NCBI RefSeq assembly: GCF_900116905.1
Contig: NZ_FPCG01000009.1
Span: 62,001 to 126,000, forward strand
DNA length: 64,000 bases
Direction of reading: 5' to 3'
DNA from: Micrococcus terreus
Lineage (GTDB): Bacteria; Actinomycetota; Actinomycetes; Actinomycetales; Micrococcaceae
The translations under genes and the position numbers were made by a program. Below the pieces are notes generated by a model. It saw only the letters and a program-made list of their open reading frames with translations. It made no database searches and had not been told where the DNA came from. Positions 32,801-41,745 of this stretch are shown here, piece by piece. The first letter of the stretch is position 1, and the number at the start of each line of letters is the position of its first letter.

Positions 32801-33229
32801 CAGCTGTTCGAGGAGGCGCTGGAGGCCGATCTGTCCGACACCCAGGGCGGCACCACCCGTGAAGGCGTGCACCTGGGCGCCATGGCCGGCACGGTGGACA
32901 TGATCATCCGCTGCTACGCCGGGGTGGAGACCCGCGGGGACACCCTGCGCCTGCACCCGTTGCTGCCGCTGGAGCTGCCGGGAGTGCAGTTCACCATCCG
33001 GTTCCGCCAGCAGCCGTTGAGCGTGCGGATCACCCAGTACTGCATCACCCTGCAGCTGCTCGAGGGCTCGGCCCATCCCATCACGCTCAACGTGGAGGGA
33101 CGGGAGAAGACCATGGAGCCCGGGGAGAAGTGGACGGTGCCGCTGATCAACCGCCATCCCTCCCTCGTCGGAGATGTGGACCCCATGGCCTGCGTCTCCC
33201 CGAACGCCGCCGCCCTGGGCATCCTGTGA
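29873..33229 (+). CDS. Fusion of beta-phosphoglucomutase and GH65 disaccharide phosphorylase
   Basis: A 1118-residue two-domain protein. Residues 20-265 form a HAD hydrolase of the beta-phosphoglucomutase type: VVFDMDGVVTDT with Asp28/Asp30, TSSRNSSAV, KPDPEMFL and LEDAASGVRAA. Residues 275-1110 are a GH65 phosphorylase: general acid Glu789 in GVMGPDEYHDG and the phosphate-site motif SHGSTLSRL. GH65 enzymes phosphorolyse trehalose, maltose or kojibiose to beta-glucose 1-phosphate, which the mutase half converts to glucose 6-phosphate. The exact disaccharide is not clear; trehalose or maltose is most likely. The start is the ATG at 29873, with a weak ribosome binding site. Confidence 0.9.
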   Translation: MHPLNRPAPWDGPARRHSLRHFRAVVFDMDGVVTDTAGVHAQAWKDLFDSALAEVGALPQNADAVAAAPECLRPFELGSDYLQFVDGRPREDGVRSFFASRGLSVPEEGGELTVSALAERKQGFFEDVLERDGVRVFPETLELLEQLKQDRIPTALVTSSRNSSAVLNAGGVAHFFDVVVDGNTAVERGIPGKPDPEMFLEAARELGVDPADGIVLEDAASGVRAAHDGGFGLVVGVDRAQDPDRLRNAGADVVVQDIATLNLGRRTTRPHDPDWVLVWEDFDPENEGTREALCTLANGYWGTRGSVPGTVSGAVHYPGTYLAGVFNRLTSTVQGRQVETEHMVNCPDWTFLRVTPTGGQPLLPENPDLISYRQELDLRRGLLSRTMRFRDSHGRTTRVHTRQFQSMAGHHLAALQMSVEAEDWTGTATVRSMIDGRVSNQNVAADRELAADHLDVVQSRELDGETVLLETVTNQSDIHIATVARTRFMAPGNAPEPIRTPVEHGPAVVGHDLSITLEPGRPVVLEKIAATANTHDHAASTVWHNAAKRVERAGSFRQLLTFHEEMWGINWNRFAMELEKVPAQVAPAGGTTGATDELALPSGAGDRHQLALNFHTFHVLQTSFGSRRDLDAGLGARGLHGEGYRGHIFWDEMFIYPMLTLRRPELTRGLLMYRYRRLGEARANARAEGYAGAMYPWQSGSDGREETPTELWNPRSEMWMPDNSHNQRHVSLAVAYSVLRYIEATKDLTFISDYGAEMLVEVCRFFTSLTHFNEESGRYEIHGVMGPDEYHDGSPDTPGSGLRNNAYTNVLTSWVLSETVRLIRWMDGRDDPLTEWLDVFEDELDQWERISLKLKIPIQSGRIVSQFDGYEDLEEFDWDHYRQKYGNIGRLDLILQSEGDTTNRYKLSKQADVLMLAYLFSSEELQEIMGRMGYAFTSEDFTNTVEYYLERTSHGSTLSRLVHGWVAARTDRSSSWQLFEEALEADLSDTQGGTTREGVHLGAMAGTVDMIIRCYAGVETRGDTLRLHPLLPLELPGVQFTIRFRQQPLSVRITQYCITLQLLEGSAHPITLNVEGREKTMEPGEKWTVPLINRHPSLVGDVDPMACVSPNAAALGIL

Positions 33230-33264
33230 CGCCCACCCCGCACCCCCTCCCCCACTCATCGAGA

Positions 33265-33320
33265 GGTCAGTTACCACTCTCATTCCCAGATGTGAGGCCC
33301 CATGACGCAGATAACTGACC
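33265..33320. repeat. 56-bp dyad element overlapping the nitronate monooxygenase start (family C)
   Basis: GGTCAGTTA (33265-33273) and TAACTGACC (33312-33320) are perfect 9-bp terminal repeats. Between them lies CTCTCATTCCCAGATGTGAG, itself weakly self-complementary. The right arm encodes part of residues 4-7 of the next protein, and the element also contains its start codon and GAGG. Confidence 0.6.
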
Positions 33321-34414
33321 GCCAGTTGCGGCAGGTCCGCTCCGAGGCCCCCGTGTGGGCCGCTCCCATGGCCGGCGGCCCGTCCACGTGGCGACTCGCC
33401 GCTGCGGTCGCGAACGCGGGCGGGGTCGGGTTCCTGGCCGGGGGCATGGTCTCGGCGCAGAGGCTGACCGAGGACCTCCGCGCAGCTCGTGAGGCCGCCC
33501 CGGGGCGCACGATCGGGGTGAACCTGTTCGTGCCGGAGCCGGCCAACACGGCCATCCCCGCGCAGGACCGCTCCGCGGATTCAGACGCCCGACGACGGCG
33601 CGCTGAGCAGGTGCGCCAGTTCCGCTCCAGCCTCCTCACCCCGGCGGAGCAGGCGGGCGTCACGCTCCCAGAGATGACCGACCTGGACCCGGACGCGATG
33701 GACGACTGGGACGCCAAGCTCGATGCCGCCGTGGCCGAGTCCTGGCCCCTGGTCACCTTCACCTTCGGGCTGCCCAGCCGCGAGGTCTTCGAGCGCCTCC
33801 ATGCCGCCGACTGCACCCTCGGCGTCACCGTGACCACCCCGGAGGAGGCCCGTGCGGCGCTGGACCACGGCGCCGATCTGCTCACCGTGCAGGGACCGGA
33901 GTCCGGCGGCCACCGCTCCACGCACCACCCCGCCGCCACTCCCCCCACCGCGTCTCTGCTGGAGCTGATCGCCCAGGTGCGTGACGCCGTCGGGACGGAT
34001 GTCCCCCTGGTGGCCGCCGGCGGACTGATGACCGCCGAGGACGTGCGCCGCGTGCTGGAGGCCGGCGCCGTCGCCGCCCAGTGCGGGACCGCGTTCCTGC
34101 GCGCGGATGAGGCCGGGACCAACCCGGTGCATCGGCAGGCGCTGGACGCCAGCGCCGCCGGCACGGCATTCCCGACGACGGCCCTCACCCAAGCCTTCTC
34201 CGGCCGGTGGGCACGGGGCCTGGAGAACGCGTTCATGCGCACGCACACGGACGCGCCGGCCGCCTATCCCGAGGTGAACGTGCTGACCGGGCCGTTGAAG
34301 AAGGCGGCCACCGCGGCCGGTGACCCGGAGGGCACCAACCTGTGGGCCGGCGTCGGGGTGGCCCAGGCCCAGACCGGACCGGCCGAGCGGATCCTGCGCA
34401 CCCTCACTCCCTGA
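33302..34414 (+). CDS. Nitronate monooxygenase (2-nitropropane dioxygenase family)
   Basis: A 370-residue FMN-dependent TIM-barrel enzyme oxidising alkyl nitronates such as propionate 3-nitronate. APMAGGPSTWRLAAAVANAGG and FLAGGMVSAQRL form the N-terminal FMN region; VQGPESGGHRS carries the catalytic His region; LVAAGGLMTAEDVRRVL and AAQCGTAFLRADEAG bind phosphate. The ATG at 33302 has GAGG 4 nt upstream, both within a dyad element, so the first residues (MTQITD) derive from the element or have replaced an older start. The frame is closed by stops upstream. Confidence 0.88.
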   Translation: MTQITDRQLRQVRSEAPVWAAPMAGGPSTWRLAAAVANAGGVGFLAGGMVSAQRLTEDLRAAREAAPGRTIGVNLFVPEPANTAIPAQDRSADSDARRRRAEQVRQFRSSLLTPAEQAGVTLPEMTDLDPDAMDDWDAKLDAAVAESWPLVTFTFGLPSREVFERLHAADCTLGVTVTTPEEARAALDHGADLLTVQGPESGGHRSTHHPAATPPTASLLELIAQVRDAVGTDVPLVAAGGLMTAEDVRRVLEAGAVAAQCGTAFLRADEAGTNPVHRQALDASAAGTAFPTTALTQAFSGRWARGLENAFMRTHTDAPAAYPEVNVLTGPLKKAATAAGDPEGTNLWAGVGVAQAQTGPAERILRTLTP

Positions 34415-34489
34415 TCCGCCTCCGGCACGGCACGGATCAGCCTGGAGACGGACGCCCGGGATGCTCTCGCGCGGCTACGGTGGTGGACC

Positions 34490-35746
34490 GTGAACCCTCT
34501 TCGCCGCATGGACGCCTGGTTCCGCCGCCGCCCGGTCCTGGTGGACTGCCTGGTCACGGCGGTGCTGCTGTTCCTGTTCAGCGTGAGCAACGTCGGCTTC
34601 TTCGGCTTCTATGAGGAGCCGCTGCACCCCACGTTCGTGCAGGAGCAGGTCCTGCTCATGATGCTCACGGTGGGCCAGCTCGCGCCGTGGGCCATCCGCC
34701 GGTGGAATCCGCTGCTCTCAGCCGGACTGATCACTGCAGCGTGCCTGATCCAGCTGTTCTGGGGTCCGGAGTTCCTGGGCTCGCTCGTGGCCGTGCCGAT
34801 GACGGTCTACAACCTGGCGGTCCGTGGCCCGGTGTGGGCCTCATTCACCGGGATCGGGCTGGCGGTGGCCGGTGCCCTCGCCAACGGGTTCAAGGTGTGG
34901 CTGTGGCCCCGGCCGTGGCTGGCCCCGGACGGGACGCAGATCAGCGCCACCCCGGGCGACGTCACCGCGTTCCTGATCATGTCCATCATGTGCTCGGCGG
35001 TGGCCCTGGCCGCCTGGGCGTTCGGCGACCTCGCCCGCACCCGGCGGATCGCGCTGCAGCAGCTGGAGGACCGCGCACGGCAGTTGGAGGTGGAGGCCGC
35101 CCAGGAACGGGAGCTGGCCGCCGCGGACGAACGCAACCACATTGCCCGGGAGATGCATGACATCGTGGCCCACTCCCTCCAGGTCATCATCACCCAGGCC
35201 GACGGCGGCCGGTATGCCGGTGCGGCGGACCCGAAGGTGGCCGTGCAGACCCTGGAGACGATCTCCGGGACCGGTCGGCAGGCCCTGGGCGAGATGCGCC
35301 GACTCCTGGGCGTGCTGCGCGGACCGGAGGCCACCGAGCTGCGGCCCCAGCCGAGCCTGGCGGACGTGGCGGAGCTGGTGGACGGGATCCGCCTGACCGG
35401 ACTGGACGTGGAGCACACTGTGGAGGGCCAGCCGCGGCGGGCCCTGCCGGCGGGCTCGGAGCTGGCCGCCTACCGCGCCATCCAGGAGTCCCTGACCAAC
35501 ACGGTCCGCCATGGCGGGCCCCGGGCCCGGGCCTGGGTCACGCAGCGCTGGACTCCGTCCGGTCTGGAGATCGAGGTGCTCGACGACGGCCGGGGCGCCG
35601 CGGCCTCCCAGGAGACGCAGGGGTCCCAGCAGGGCCTGATCGGGCTGAAGGAGCGGATCGCGATCTTCGGCGGGACCGTGCAGGCCGGTCCCCGCCAGGG
35701 CGGCGGCTTCCGGGTCTTCGCCACCCTGCCCTACCAGGAGGTCTGA
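34490..35746 (+). CDS. Sensor histidine kinase (HisKA_3/DesK-like)
   Basis: A 418-residue kinase with five or six N-terminal helices (residues 15-180), a coiled segment, the phosphoacceptor motif ERNHIAREMHDIVAHSLQV (His in REMHDIV) and a HATPase domain with LTNTVRHGGPRA (N-box) and VLDDGRGA (G1). The GTG at 34490 follows TACGGT by 8 nt, so the mRNA may be leaderless. The response regulator gene begins 26 nt later. The signal is unknown; the membrane domain has little extracytoplasmic loop, as in kinases sensing envelope or antibiotic stress. Confidence 0.88.
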   Translation: MNPLRRMDAWFRRRPVLVDCLVTAVLLFLFSVSNVGFFGFYEEPLHPTFVQEQVLLMMLTVGQLAPWAIRRWNPLLSAGLITAACLIQLFWGPEFLGSLVAVPMTVYNLAVRGPVWASFTGIGLAVAGALANGFKVWLWPRPWLAPDGTQISATPGDVTAFLIMSIMCSAVALAAWAFGDLARTRRIALQQLEDRARQLEVEAAQERELAAADERNHIAREMHDIVAHSLQVIITQADGGRYAGAADPKVAVQTLETISGTGRQALGEMRRLLGVLRGPEATELRPQPSLADVAELVDGIRLTGLDVEHTVEGQPRRALPAGSELAAYRAIQESLTNTVRHGGPRARAWVTQRWTPSGLEIEVLDDGRGAAASQETQGSQQGLIGLKERIAIFGGTVQAGPRQGGGFRVFATLPYQEV

Positions 35747-35772
35747 TCGCTCCTGCCTGCTTGAATGGAGCC

Positions 35773-36501
35773 ATGAGCACTCCTGCAGACAGCCCCATCC
35801 GCGTGGCCCTGGTGGATGACCAGCAGCTGGTCCGGTCCGGGCTGGCCATGCTGATCAACTCCCAGCCGGACCTGGAGGTGGTGGCCGAGGCGGACAACGG
35901 GCGCGCAGCCGTGGCCTCGAACGCCGTACGCAGTGCGGACGTGGTGCTGATGGACGTGCGCATGCCGGAGATGGACGGGATCGCCGCCACCCGGGCCCTG
36001 CTGGGCGAGCAGCCGTCATCTCCCACCGATCCGGAGTCCGAACGCCCAGCCGGTCCGCGCATCGTGGTGCTGACCACCTTCGACCTGGACGAGTACGTCA
36101 TGGAGGCCATCGAGGCCGGCGCTTCCGGGTTCCTGCTCAAGGACGCCCCGCCGGAGGTGCTGCTGGGCGCGGTGCGCACGGTGCACCGCGGGGACGCCGT
36201 GATCGCCCCCTCCACCACGCGCCGCCTGCTGGACCACATGGCCCCGCGCCTGCGCCAGAGCAATGCCCAGGACGCGGGAAGCCAGTCTGAGCGGGCCGCC
36301 GTCGAGTCCCTCACCCCCCGCGAGCGCGAGGTGCTGGTGCTGATGGCCCGGGGAGACTCCAACCAGGAGATCGCCGCGGAGCTGTTCCTCTCCGAGGCCA
36401 CCGTGAAGACCCACGTAGGACGAGTGCTGGCCAAACTGGCCGCCCGGGACCGGGTCCAGGCCGTAGTGACCGCCTACCGCTCCGGCCTGGTCACCCCGTA
36501 G
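35773..36501 (+). CDS. NarL/LuxR-family response regulator
   Basis: A 242-residue regulator with phosphoacceptor Asp61 (VVLMDVRMPEMDG), Asp15/Asp16 and Lys in SGFLLKDAPPE. The C-terminal HTH is canonical (LTPREREVLVLMARGDS, EATVKTHVGRVLAKL). Its ATG is preceded by GGAG. It is paired with the kinase at 34490. A short insertion (PSSPTDPESERPAG) lies within the receiver domain between strands. The 3' end overlaps the convergent lactate permease gene by 11 nt. The target is unknown; no transporter gene follows directly. Confidence 0.9.
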   Translation: MSTPADSPIRVALVDDQQLVRSGLAMLINSQPDLEVVAEADNGRAAVASNAVRSADVVLMDVRMPEMDGIAATRALLGEQPSSPTDPESERPAGPRIVVLTTFDLDEYVMEAIEAGASGFLLKDAPPEVLLGAVRTVHRGDAVIAPSTTRRLLDHMAPRLRQSNAQDAGSQSERAAVESLTPREREVLVLMARGDSNQEIAAELFLSEATVKTHVGRVLAKLAARDRVQAVVTAYRSGLVTP

Positions 36502-37981
36502 CGGGCAGGACCAGCACCGCGATCAGTCCGTAGACCACGAGCGAGACCAGCACAGTGGGCAGCAGTACCACCAGCAGGTTCCGCCGCGTGGCGGTCAGGC
36601 CACGGTGCTCCGGACGTTGGTGCGGCATGGCCAGCCGGTAGGCCAGTTCGATGCGGGCCGGACCGGCGATGATCCCCCAGCCGGCCGAGGAGTTCTGCAC
36701 GGCCATCAGCCACAGCGGTGAGACGCCCAGGGACTGCGCCGCGGCCACCTGGATGGACCCGACCATCGCGTTGGCCCCGGTGCCGGAGGCGGTGATGTAC
36801 CCGCTGAGCCCGCCCACGAACGGCGCCAGGAACAGGTAGGCCGGGCCCAGTCCGGTCAGGGCCTGGCCCATCACCGCGGCCAGTCCGCCGCCGGCGACCA
36901 TCACGCCCAGCACCATGTACAGGGCGGTCGGCAGTCCGGCCTGCATCCACAGCCGTCCGGCGTCACGCAGCACGGCGCTGTGCTGGTTCCGCGCCAGGTG
37001 CAGCAGCCACGCGGCGGTCAGGGCCGCGGTGAAGGACCACAGTGCCGGCGAGCTGATGACCTCGCCCACAGGTCCGAGCTCCAGAGAACGGTTCAGCATC
37101 TGGCCGGCCACCGTCCCGCCCATCAGCACCAGGTACGGCACCAGCGGCCGTCCCGGTCCCGGCCGCAGCCGACCCCGGCGCAGCACCAGCAGCCACAGCA
37201 GGGAGACCACCAGTGTGGCCACCGCACCTGCCACGGGGGTGCCCAGCACCAGGTTGGCCACCAGCACCAGTCCCCACAGGACCACAGCGGACACGACGCC
37301 GGCCCCCAGCCAGGTCAGGACGGCGGCGGGTGGGATGCGGCGCAGGGGAACGGGACGGCCGTCCGCGTCGGCACCGTGGGCGGTGCCCCCTCCGGCGATC
37401 ACGGCGGCCACCAGGCCCGAAGCCAGAAACGCCACCCCGTTCACCACGCCAGAGGCCAGGCCCATCTCCTGGAGCGTGACCCCGGCGTCCTGGGAGGCGA
37501 GCAGCGTGCCGGGTCCCATGGAGCCCCACGGGCCGATCATCAGGCCCAGCAGGGTCAGCAGGGCAGCCCGGTAGGGCGTGAACCCGAAGCCCAACAGCAG
37601 GGGCAGCCCGATCATCACGGACACCCCGAACCCGGTGACCGTCTCCATGAACGGGACCACGCCGTGGACCATCAACAGGGCGGCGGCGACCGTCGGCCCG
37701 CCGCCGGAGGAGAGCCAGCCGGCCAATCGGGCCTGGGCCCCCGTACGGTCCATCACCCGGGAGAGGAGCACGCCGCCGGCGATGATCGCCATCACCTCCA
37801 CGAGCGTCCACGCCCCGGTGCCAACGGTCTGCAGGATCTGCGCCCCGGAGGTCTCGAACCAGGTCAGGGCCAGCAGCAGCGCGGCCAGCGCACCGGCGGC
37901 GGGCGGTACCCATCCAGGCAGGCGCGTGGGGTACAGGACCAGGGCCAGCAGGATCGGGGTGGCCGCCATGAGCACATCCAC
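36491..37981 (-). CDS. lctP: L-lactate permease (LctP family)
   Basis: A 496-residue transporter with about thirteen hydrophobic helices. MVHGVVPFMETVTGFGVSVM, LLTLLGLMIGPWGSMGPGTL and the C-terminal GYITASGTGANAMVGSIQ and LSPLWLMAVQNSSAGW regions (VSPLW in this protein) are LctP hallmarks. It imports lactate or glycolate with protons. The GTG at 37981 has GAGAGGAG 5 nt upstream, which decides the start. Lactate metabolism is also represented by ldh at 1625, but the genes are 34 kb apart. The end overlaps the response regulator gene convergently. Confidence 0.9.
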   Translation of the reverse strand: MDVLMAATPILLALVLYPTRLPGWVPPAAGALAALLLALTWFETSGAQILQTVGTGAWTLVEVMAIIAGGVLLSRVMDRTGAQARLAGWLSSGGGPTVAAALLMVHGVVPFMETVTGFGVSVMIGLPLLLGFGFTPYRAALLTLLGLMIGPWGSMGPGTLLASQDAGVTLQEMGLASGVVNGVAFLASGLVAAVIAGGGTAHGADADGRPVPLRRIPPAAVLTWLGAGVVSAVVLWGLVLVANLVLGTPVAGAVATLVVSLLWLLVLRRGRLRPGPGRPLVPYLVLMGGTVAGQMLNRSLELGPVGEVISSPALWSFTAALTAAWLLHLARNQHSAVLRDAGRLWMQAGLPTALYMVLGVMVAGGGLAAVMGQALTGLGPAYLFLAPFVGGLSGYITASGTGANAMVGSIQVAAAQSLGVSPLWLMAVQNSSAGWGIIAGPARIELAYRLAMPHQRPEHRGLTATRRNLLVVLLPTVLVSLVVYGLIAVLVLPATG

Positions 37982-38133
37982 GGCGACTCCTCTCGATCTG
38001 GGGCACATCGCCCGTCCCGCTCGGCGGGTACTGGCATGCTATCGGCGTTCATCCCCTGGTATGACGTGTCTCGCCATGAGTCCCGCCCCCGGTCCGATCC
38101 CCGGAGACCCCCTCTCGCGGAACACTGAGGAGC

Positions 38134-38928
38134 ATGGATGCCTCTCAGACCACCGATCCCACCACCGCACCCGCTTCTCCGACAGCACCGTCTGCACCGT
38201 CTGCCCCTGCGGTCTCGGCACGCGGGCTGTTCAAGACCTATGGTCGCGGGGAGGCCGCCGTCCAGGCGCTGAACGGCGTGGACGTGGACTTCGCCGCCGG
38301 TCAGTTCACCGCCATCATGGGCCCCTCCGGCTCCGGCAAGTCCACCCTGATGCACTGCCTGGCCGGGCTGGACACCGCCGACACCGGCCAGATCGTCCTG
38401 GGCGGACAGGAGATCACCGGCCTGGGCGATGCCGACCTGACCCGACTGCGCCGGGACCGCGTGGGCTTCGTCTTCCAGGCCTTCAACCTGGTCCCCACCC
38501 TCACCGCCGAGCAGAACATCCTGCTGCCCCTGGAGCTGGCCGGAAGGAAGCCGGACCGGGCCTGGTTCGACTCGATCGTGGACACCCTGGGCCTGAAGGA
38601 CCGTCTCTCCCACAAGCCCCATGAGCTCTCCGGCGGACAGCAGCAGCGCGTGGCCGTGGCCCGAGCCCTGCTGACCCGCCCGGACGTGGTGTTCGGGGAC
38701 GAGCCCACCGGCAACCTGGACTCCACCACCGGCGCAGAGGTGCTCTCCCTGCTGCGCCGCTCCACCCGGGAGATGGGCCAGACCATCATCATGGTCACCC
38801 ATGACCCGGCCGCCGCCTCCTACGCGGACCGAGTGGTGCTGCTCGACGACGGCCGCCTGGTCGGCGAGATCACCTCACCCACCCCGGACAACGTGCTGGC
38901 CGCCCTGGCGAAGCTGGGGGTGGCCTGA
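38134..38928 (+). CDS. ABC transporter ATP-binding protein (MacB/LolD-like)
   Basis: A 264-residue ATPase. After a Ser/Pro/Ala-rich lead of 30 residues come Walker [11 protein letters not shown], the LolD/MacB-type block [19 protein letters not shown], signature [15 protein letters not shown] and Walker [15 protein letters not shown]. It is 3 nt from the FtsX-like permease gene and forms its energising subunit. Such systems act by mechanotransmission rather than classical transport and often handle antimicrobial peptides or lipoproteins. Its ATG has GAGGAGC upstream. Confidence 0.93.
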   Translation: MDASQTTDPTTAPASPTAPSAPSAPAVSARGLFKTYGRGEAAVQALNGVDVDFAAGQFTAIMGPSGSGKSTLMHCLAGLDTADTGQIVLGGQEITGLGDADLTRLRRDRVGFVFQAFNLVPTLTAEQNILLPLELAGRKPDRAWFDSIVDTLGLKDRLSHKPHELSGGQQQRVAVARALLTRPDVVFGDEPTGNLDSTTGAEVLSLLRRSTREMGQTIIMVTHDPAAASYADRVVLLDDGRLVGEITSPTPDNVLAALAKLGVA

Positions 38929-38931
38929 GCC

Positions 38932-41565
38932 ATGCTGAAGCTCGCACTGTCCCAACTGCGGGACCAGCCCCGCCGCTACATCTCGGTGCTGCTGGCGATC
39001 ATCGTGGGCGTGACCTTCCTGGCCTCGGCCCTGATGGTCGGCTCCTCCTCCAACGCCAGCCTGCGCAACTCCCTGGGCAGCACCTACTCCACCTCGGACC
39101 TGGTGGTGGCCGCCAGCGACTCCGCTGAGGACCCGTGGGAGACAGGCCAGCGGATGACGGCCGCCGCCGGCACCGCCTCCAGCCCCGGGCTCCTCTCCGA
39201 CGTGGACGGCGTGCAGGAGGCCTTCGCGCCGGTGTCGACCTACGTGGGTCTGCAGCGCCCCGGCTCCCTGGAGGGGCGTGGCACCGCTTCGGAGTCCGCT
39301 GACTTCGCCGCCGTCACCACCCTGCCGCAGAACCCGGAGCTGGTCCCGGAGCAGCTCCTGGAGGGTGAGCTGCCCGCCGCCGACTCCGCCACCGAGATCG
39401 CCCTGGACCAGGCGACCGCACAGAAGCACGGCCTCACCGTGGGAGACACCACGTTCCTGCTGGCCGGCTCCCCGGATGACACCGAATCCGGCATCCGGGT
39501 GAGCGTCTCAGCCCTGCTCGAGCCCTCCCAGGACCCAATGCTGGCCGGAAGCTCACAGATCCGTGCGGCCGACCCGCTGATCCGCCAGATCGAGACCGTC
39601 TCCCGGGGCGGCTCCGAGACTGGTGAGGACACCGAGGAGATCTCGTACCAGCCCGTCGCCGAGTACGTGCTGATCGCCGTCGAGGACGGAGCAGACCCGG
39701 CTGCGGTGATGACCCGGGTCCAGTCCGCCCTGGACCGGGAGGGCATCGCCGCCACCGTGAAGACCCCGGACGAGCAGGTCCAGGCCCGCGTGGCCCAGAT
39801 GGCCGGATCGAACATCTTCGTCTACGTGCTGGCGGCCTTCGCGGCGATCGCCCTGCTGGTGACCGCCCTGGTCATCTCCAACACCTTCTCGGTGCTCGTG
39901 GCCCAGCGCTCTCGCGACCTGGCCCTGCAGCGCGCCCTGGGGGCCAGCCGGAACCAGATCCGCGGCTCGGTGCTGGTGGAGGCTGCAGTGATCGGCGTGG
40001 TCGGCTCGCTGATCGGCTTCGCCCTGGCCGCGGGGATCGTGGCCGGATTGATCGCCATCGGCTCGGCCCTGCCCGGCTTCTCCTTCCTGACCTTCGGGAT
40101 CGACCCCGGCACCGTGCTGATCTCGGTGGGGGTGGGCGTGCTGCTGACCGTGCTCGCCTCGCTTGCCCCAGCCGCCCTGGCCACTCGCGTCTCTCCCCTG
40201 GAGGCCATGCGCCCCCGGGAGGATGCAGCGCTGGGCAACCGGGCCGGCGTCGTGCGCCTGGTGGTGGGGGGACTGACCCTGCTGGCCGGTGCCGCCGCCC
40301 TGGTCTGGGGGTCCTTCACCGGGAACATCCTGGTGGCGGTGGCCGGTGGTGCCGTGTCCTTCCTGGGCGTGCTGATGCTGGCGGTGCTGTTCGTGCCCGC
40401 CGCCGTGAAGGTGGCCGGTGTGGCCGCACGTCCGGCCGGTGTTCCCGGGGTGATGGCCCGCCTCAACGCCGTGCGCAACCCGGGTCGGACGGCCTCCACC
40501 GCGGCGGCACTGCTGATCGGGACCACACTGGTGGCCATGATGCTGACCGGCGGACGCACCGCCCAGCACCAGATGGACACCATGATGGCCAACGAGTACC
40601 CCGTGGACCTGCAGGTCACCCTGGTGGACGAGCAGTACGAGACGCAGTCCCTGGTCCAGGCCGAACAGGCCCGCGAGCGCGTGGCCGCCGTGCCGGATGT
40701 GGCCGATGCCGCCCTGCTCAGCCCAGCCGGGACCACCGAGAACGGGACCACCGTGCTGGCCGCGGATCCCGCTCAGCTGCGGGCCGTCGTCGCCGGTCTG
40801 GACGGTGACGGGATGCAGCGCCTGGGCCGGCCCGGGACCATCCTGGTGCCGGCGATCGTGGAGACGGACACCCTGACGGTGAACGGTCCGTCCGGCAGCG
40901 TGGAGCTGGAGACCGTCCGCTCCACCTCCGGCGGCATCGCCCCGGTGATGACCGTGGAGGATGCGGCCCAGATCGGCTCCACTGCGGAGCGGACAGCGGA
41001 CGGTGCACCCCACGAGGTGTGGGTCAAGACCGGCGAGGGGCTGACCCTGGACTCCGCGCAGGACATCACCAGCCAGGTGACCACGGCGGCGGAGACCTCC
41101 CAGGGGAACGTGTCCGGCTCGCTGACCCTGCGCCTGCTGTACACCTCGATCATCGACGGCATGCTGCTGGTGGTCACCGCGCTGCTGGCGGTCTCGGTGC
41201 TGATCGCGCTGATCGGTGTGGCCAACACGCTCTCCCTCTCGGCGATCGAGCGGACCCGGGAGAACTCGCTGCTGCGGGCCCTGGGGCTGACCCGGAAGGG
41301 ACTGCGCGGGATGCTCGCCCTGGAGGCGGTGCTGATCGCCGGGGTGGCCGCGGTGCTGGGCTGCACGCTGGGCACGCTGTACGGCTGGATGGGCGGTCAG
41401 GCCGTGCTCGGCGGGATCGTGGGCGGGACCATCTGGCCCACCGTGCCGTGGTGGGAGCTGGGCGTGATCGTGCTGGTCTCCGTGGGCGCCGGGCTGCTGG
41501 CCTCCGTGGCCCCGGCCCGCCGCGCCACGCGTCTCTCCCCCGTCCAGGGTCTGGCCACCGCCTGA
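38932..41565 (+). CDS. FtsX-like ABC transporter permease
   Basis: An 877-residue permease with the duplicated actinobacterial layout: an N-terminal helix, a large extracytoplasmic domain (about 45-285), three helices (295-420), two more helices, a second extracytoplasmic domain (about 545-735) and three final helices. FtsX motifs are visible: RSRDLALQRALGASRNQIRG and ERTRENSLLRALGLTRKGLR. It partners with the ATPase encoded 3 nt upstream. The substrate is unknown; cell-envelope peptides or antibiotics are plausible. A strong terminator hairpin follows at 41589. Confidence 0.93.
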   Translation: MLKLALSQLRDQPRRYISVLLAIIVGVTFLASALMVGSSSNASLRNSLGSTYSTSDLVVAASDSAEDPWETGQRMTAAAGTASSPGLLSDVDGVQEAFAPVSTYVGLQRPGSLEGRGTASESADFAAVTTLPQNPELVPEQLLEGELPAADSATEIALDQATAQKHGLTVGDTTFLLAGSPDDTESGIRVSVSALLEPSQDPMLAGSSQIRAADPLIRQIETVSRGGSETGEDTEEISYQPVAEYVLIAVEDGADPAAVMTRVQSALDREGIAATVKTPDEQVQARVAQMAGSNIFVYVLAAFAAIALLVTALVISNTFSVLVAQRSRDLALQRALGASRNQIRGSVLVEAAVIGVVGSLIGFALAAGIVAGLIAIGSALPGFSFLTFGIDPGTVLISVGVGVLLTVLASLAPAALATRVSPLEAMRPREDAALGNRAGVVRLVVGGLTLLAGAAALVWGSFTGNILVAVAGGAVSFLGVLMLAVLFVPAAVKVAGVAARPAGVPGVMARLNAVRNPGRTASTAAALLIGTTLVAMMLTGGRTAQHQMDTMMANEYPVDLQVTLVDEQYETQSLVQAEQARERVAAVPDVADAALLSPAGTTENGTTVLAADPAQLRAVVAGLDGDGMQRLGRPGTILVPAIVETDTLTVNGPSGSVELETVRSTSGGIAPVMTVEDAAQIGSTAERTADGAPHEVWVKTGEGLTLDSAQDITSQVTTAAETSQGNVSGSLTLRLLYTSIIDGMLLVVTALLAVSVLIALIGVANTLSLSAIERTRENSLLRALGLTRKGLRGMLALEAVLIAGVAAVLGCTLGTLYGWMGGQAVLGGIVGGTIWPTVPWWELGVIVLVSVGAGLLASVAPARRATRLSPVQGLATA

Positions 41566-41588
41566 CCCACCCGCTCCCACGAAGCCTG

Positions 41589-41628
41589 CGAGGGCCGGAT
41601 GTCTCAGAACGGGGACATCCGGCCCTCG
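41589..41628 (+). terminator. Perfect 15-bp hairpin terminator
   Basis: CGAGGGCCGGATGTC (41589-41603) and its exact complement (41614-41628) flank a 10-nt loop, 24 nt after the permease stop. It is the cleanest terminator in the window and ends the MacB-like operon. Confidence 0.75.
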
Positions 41629-41745
41629 TGCGTGACGGCGGACCGTCATACGCACCTGAACCTGTGACTTGGGACACGGAAGTGGACACAATGGGAGCAG
41701 GCTGCACTTCGCCGACCGCCGACCGCCGATGACAGGAGTCACGCC

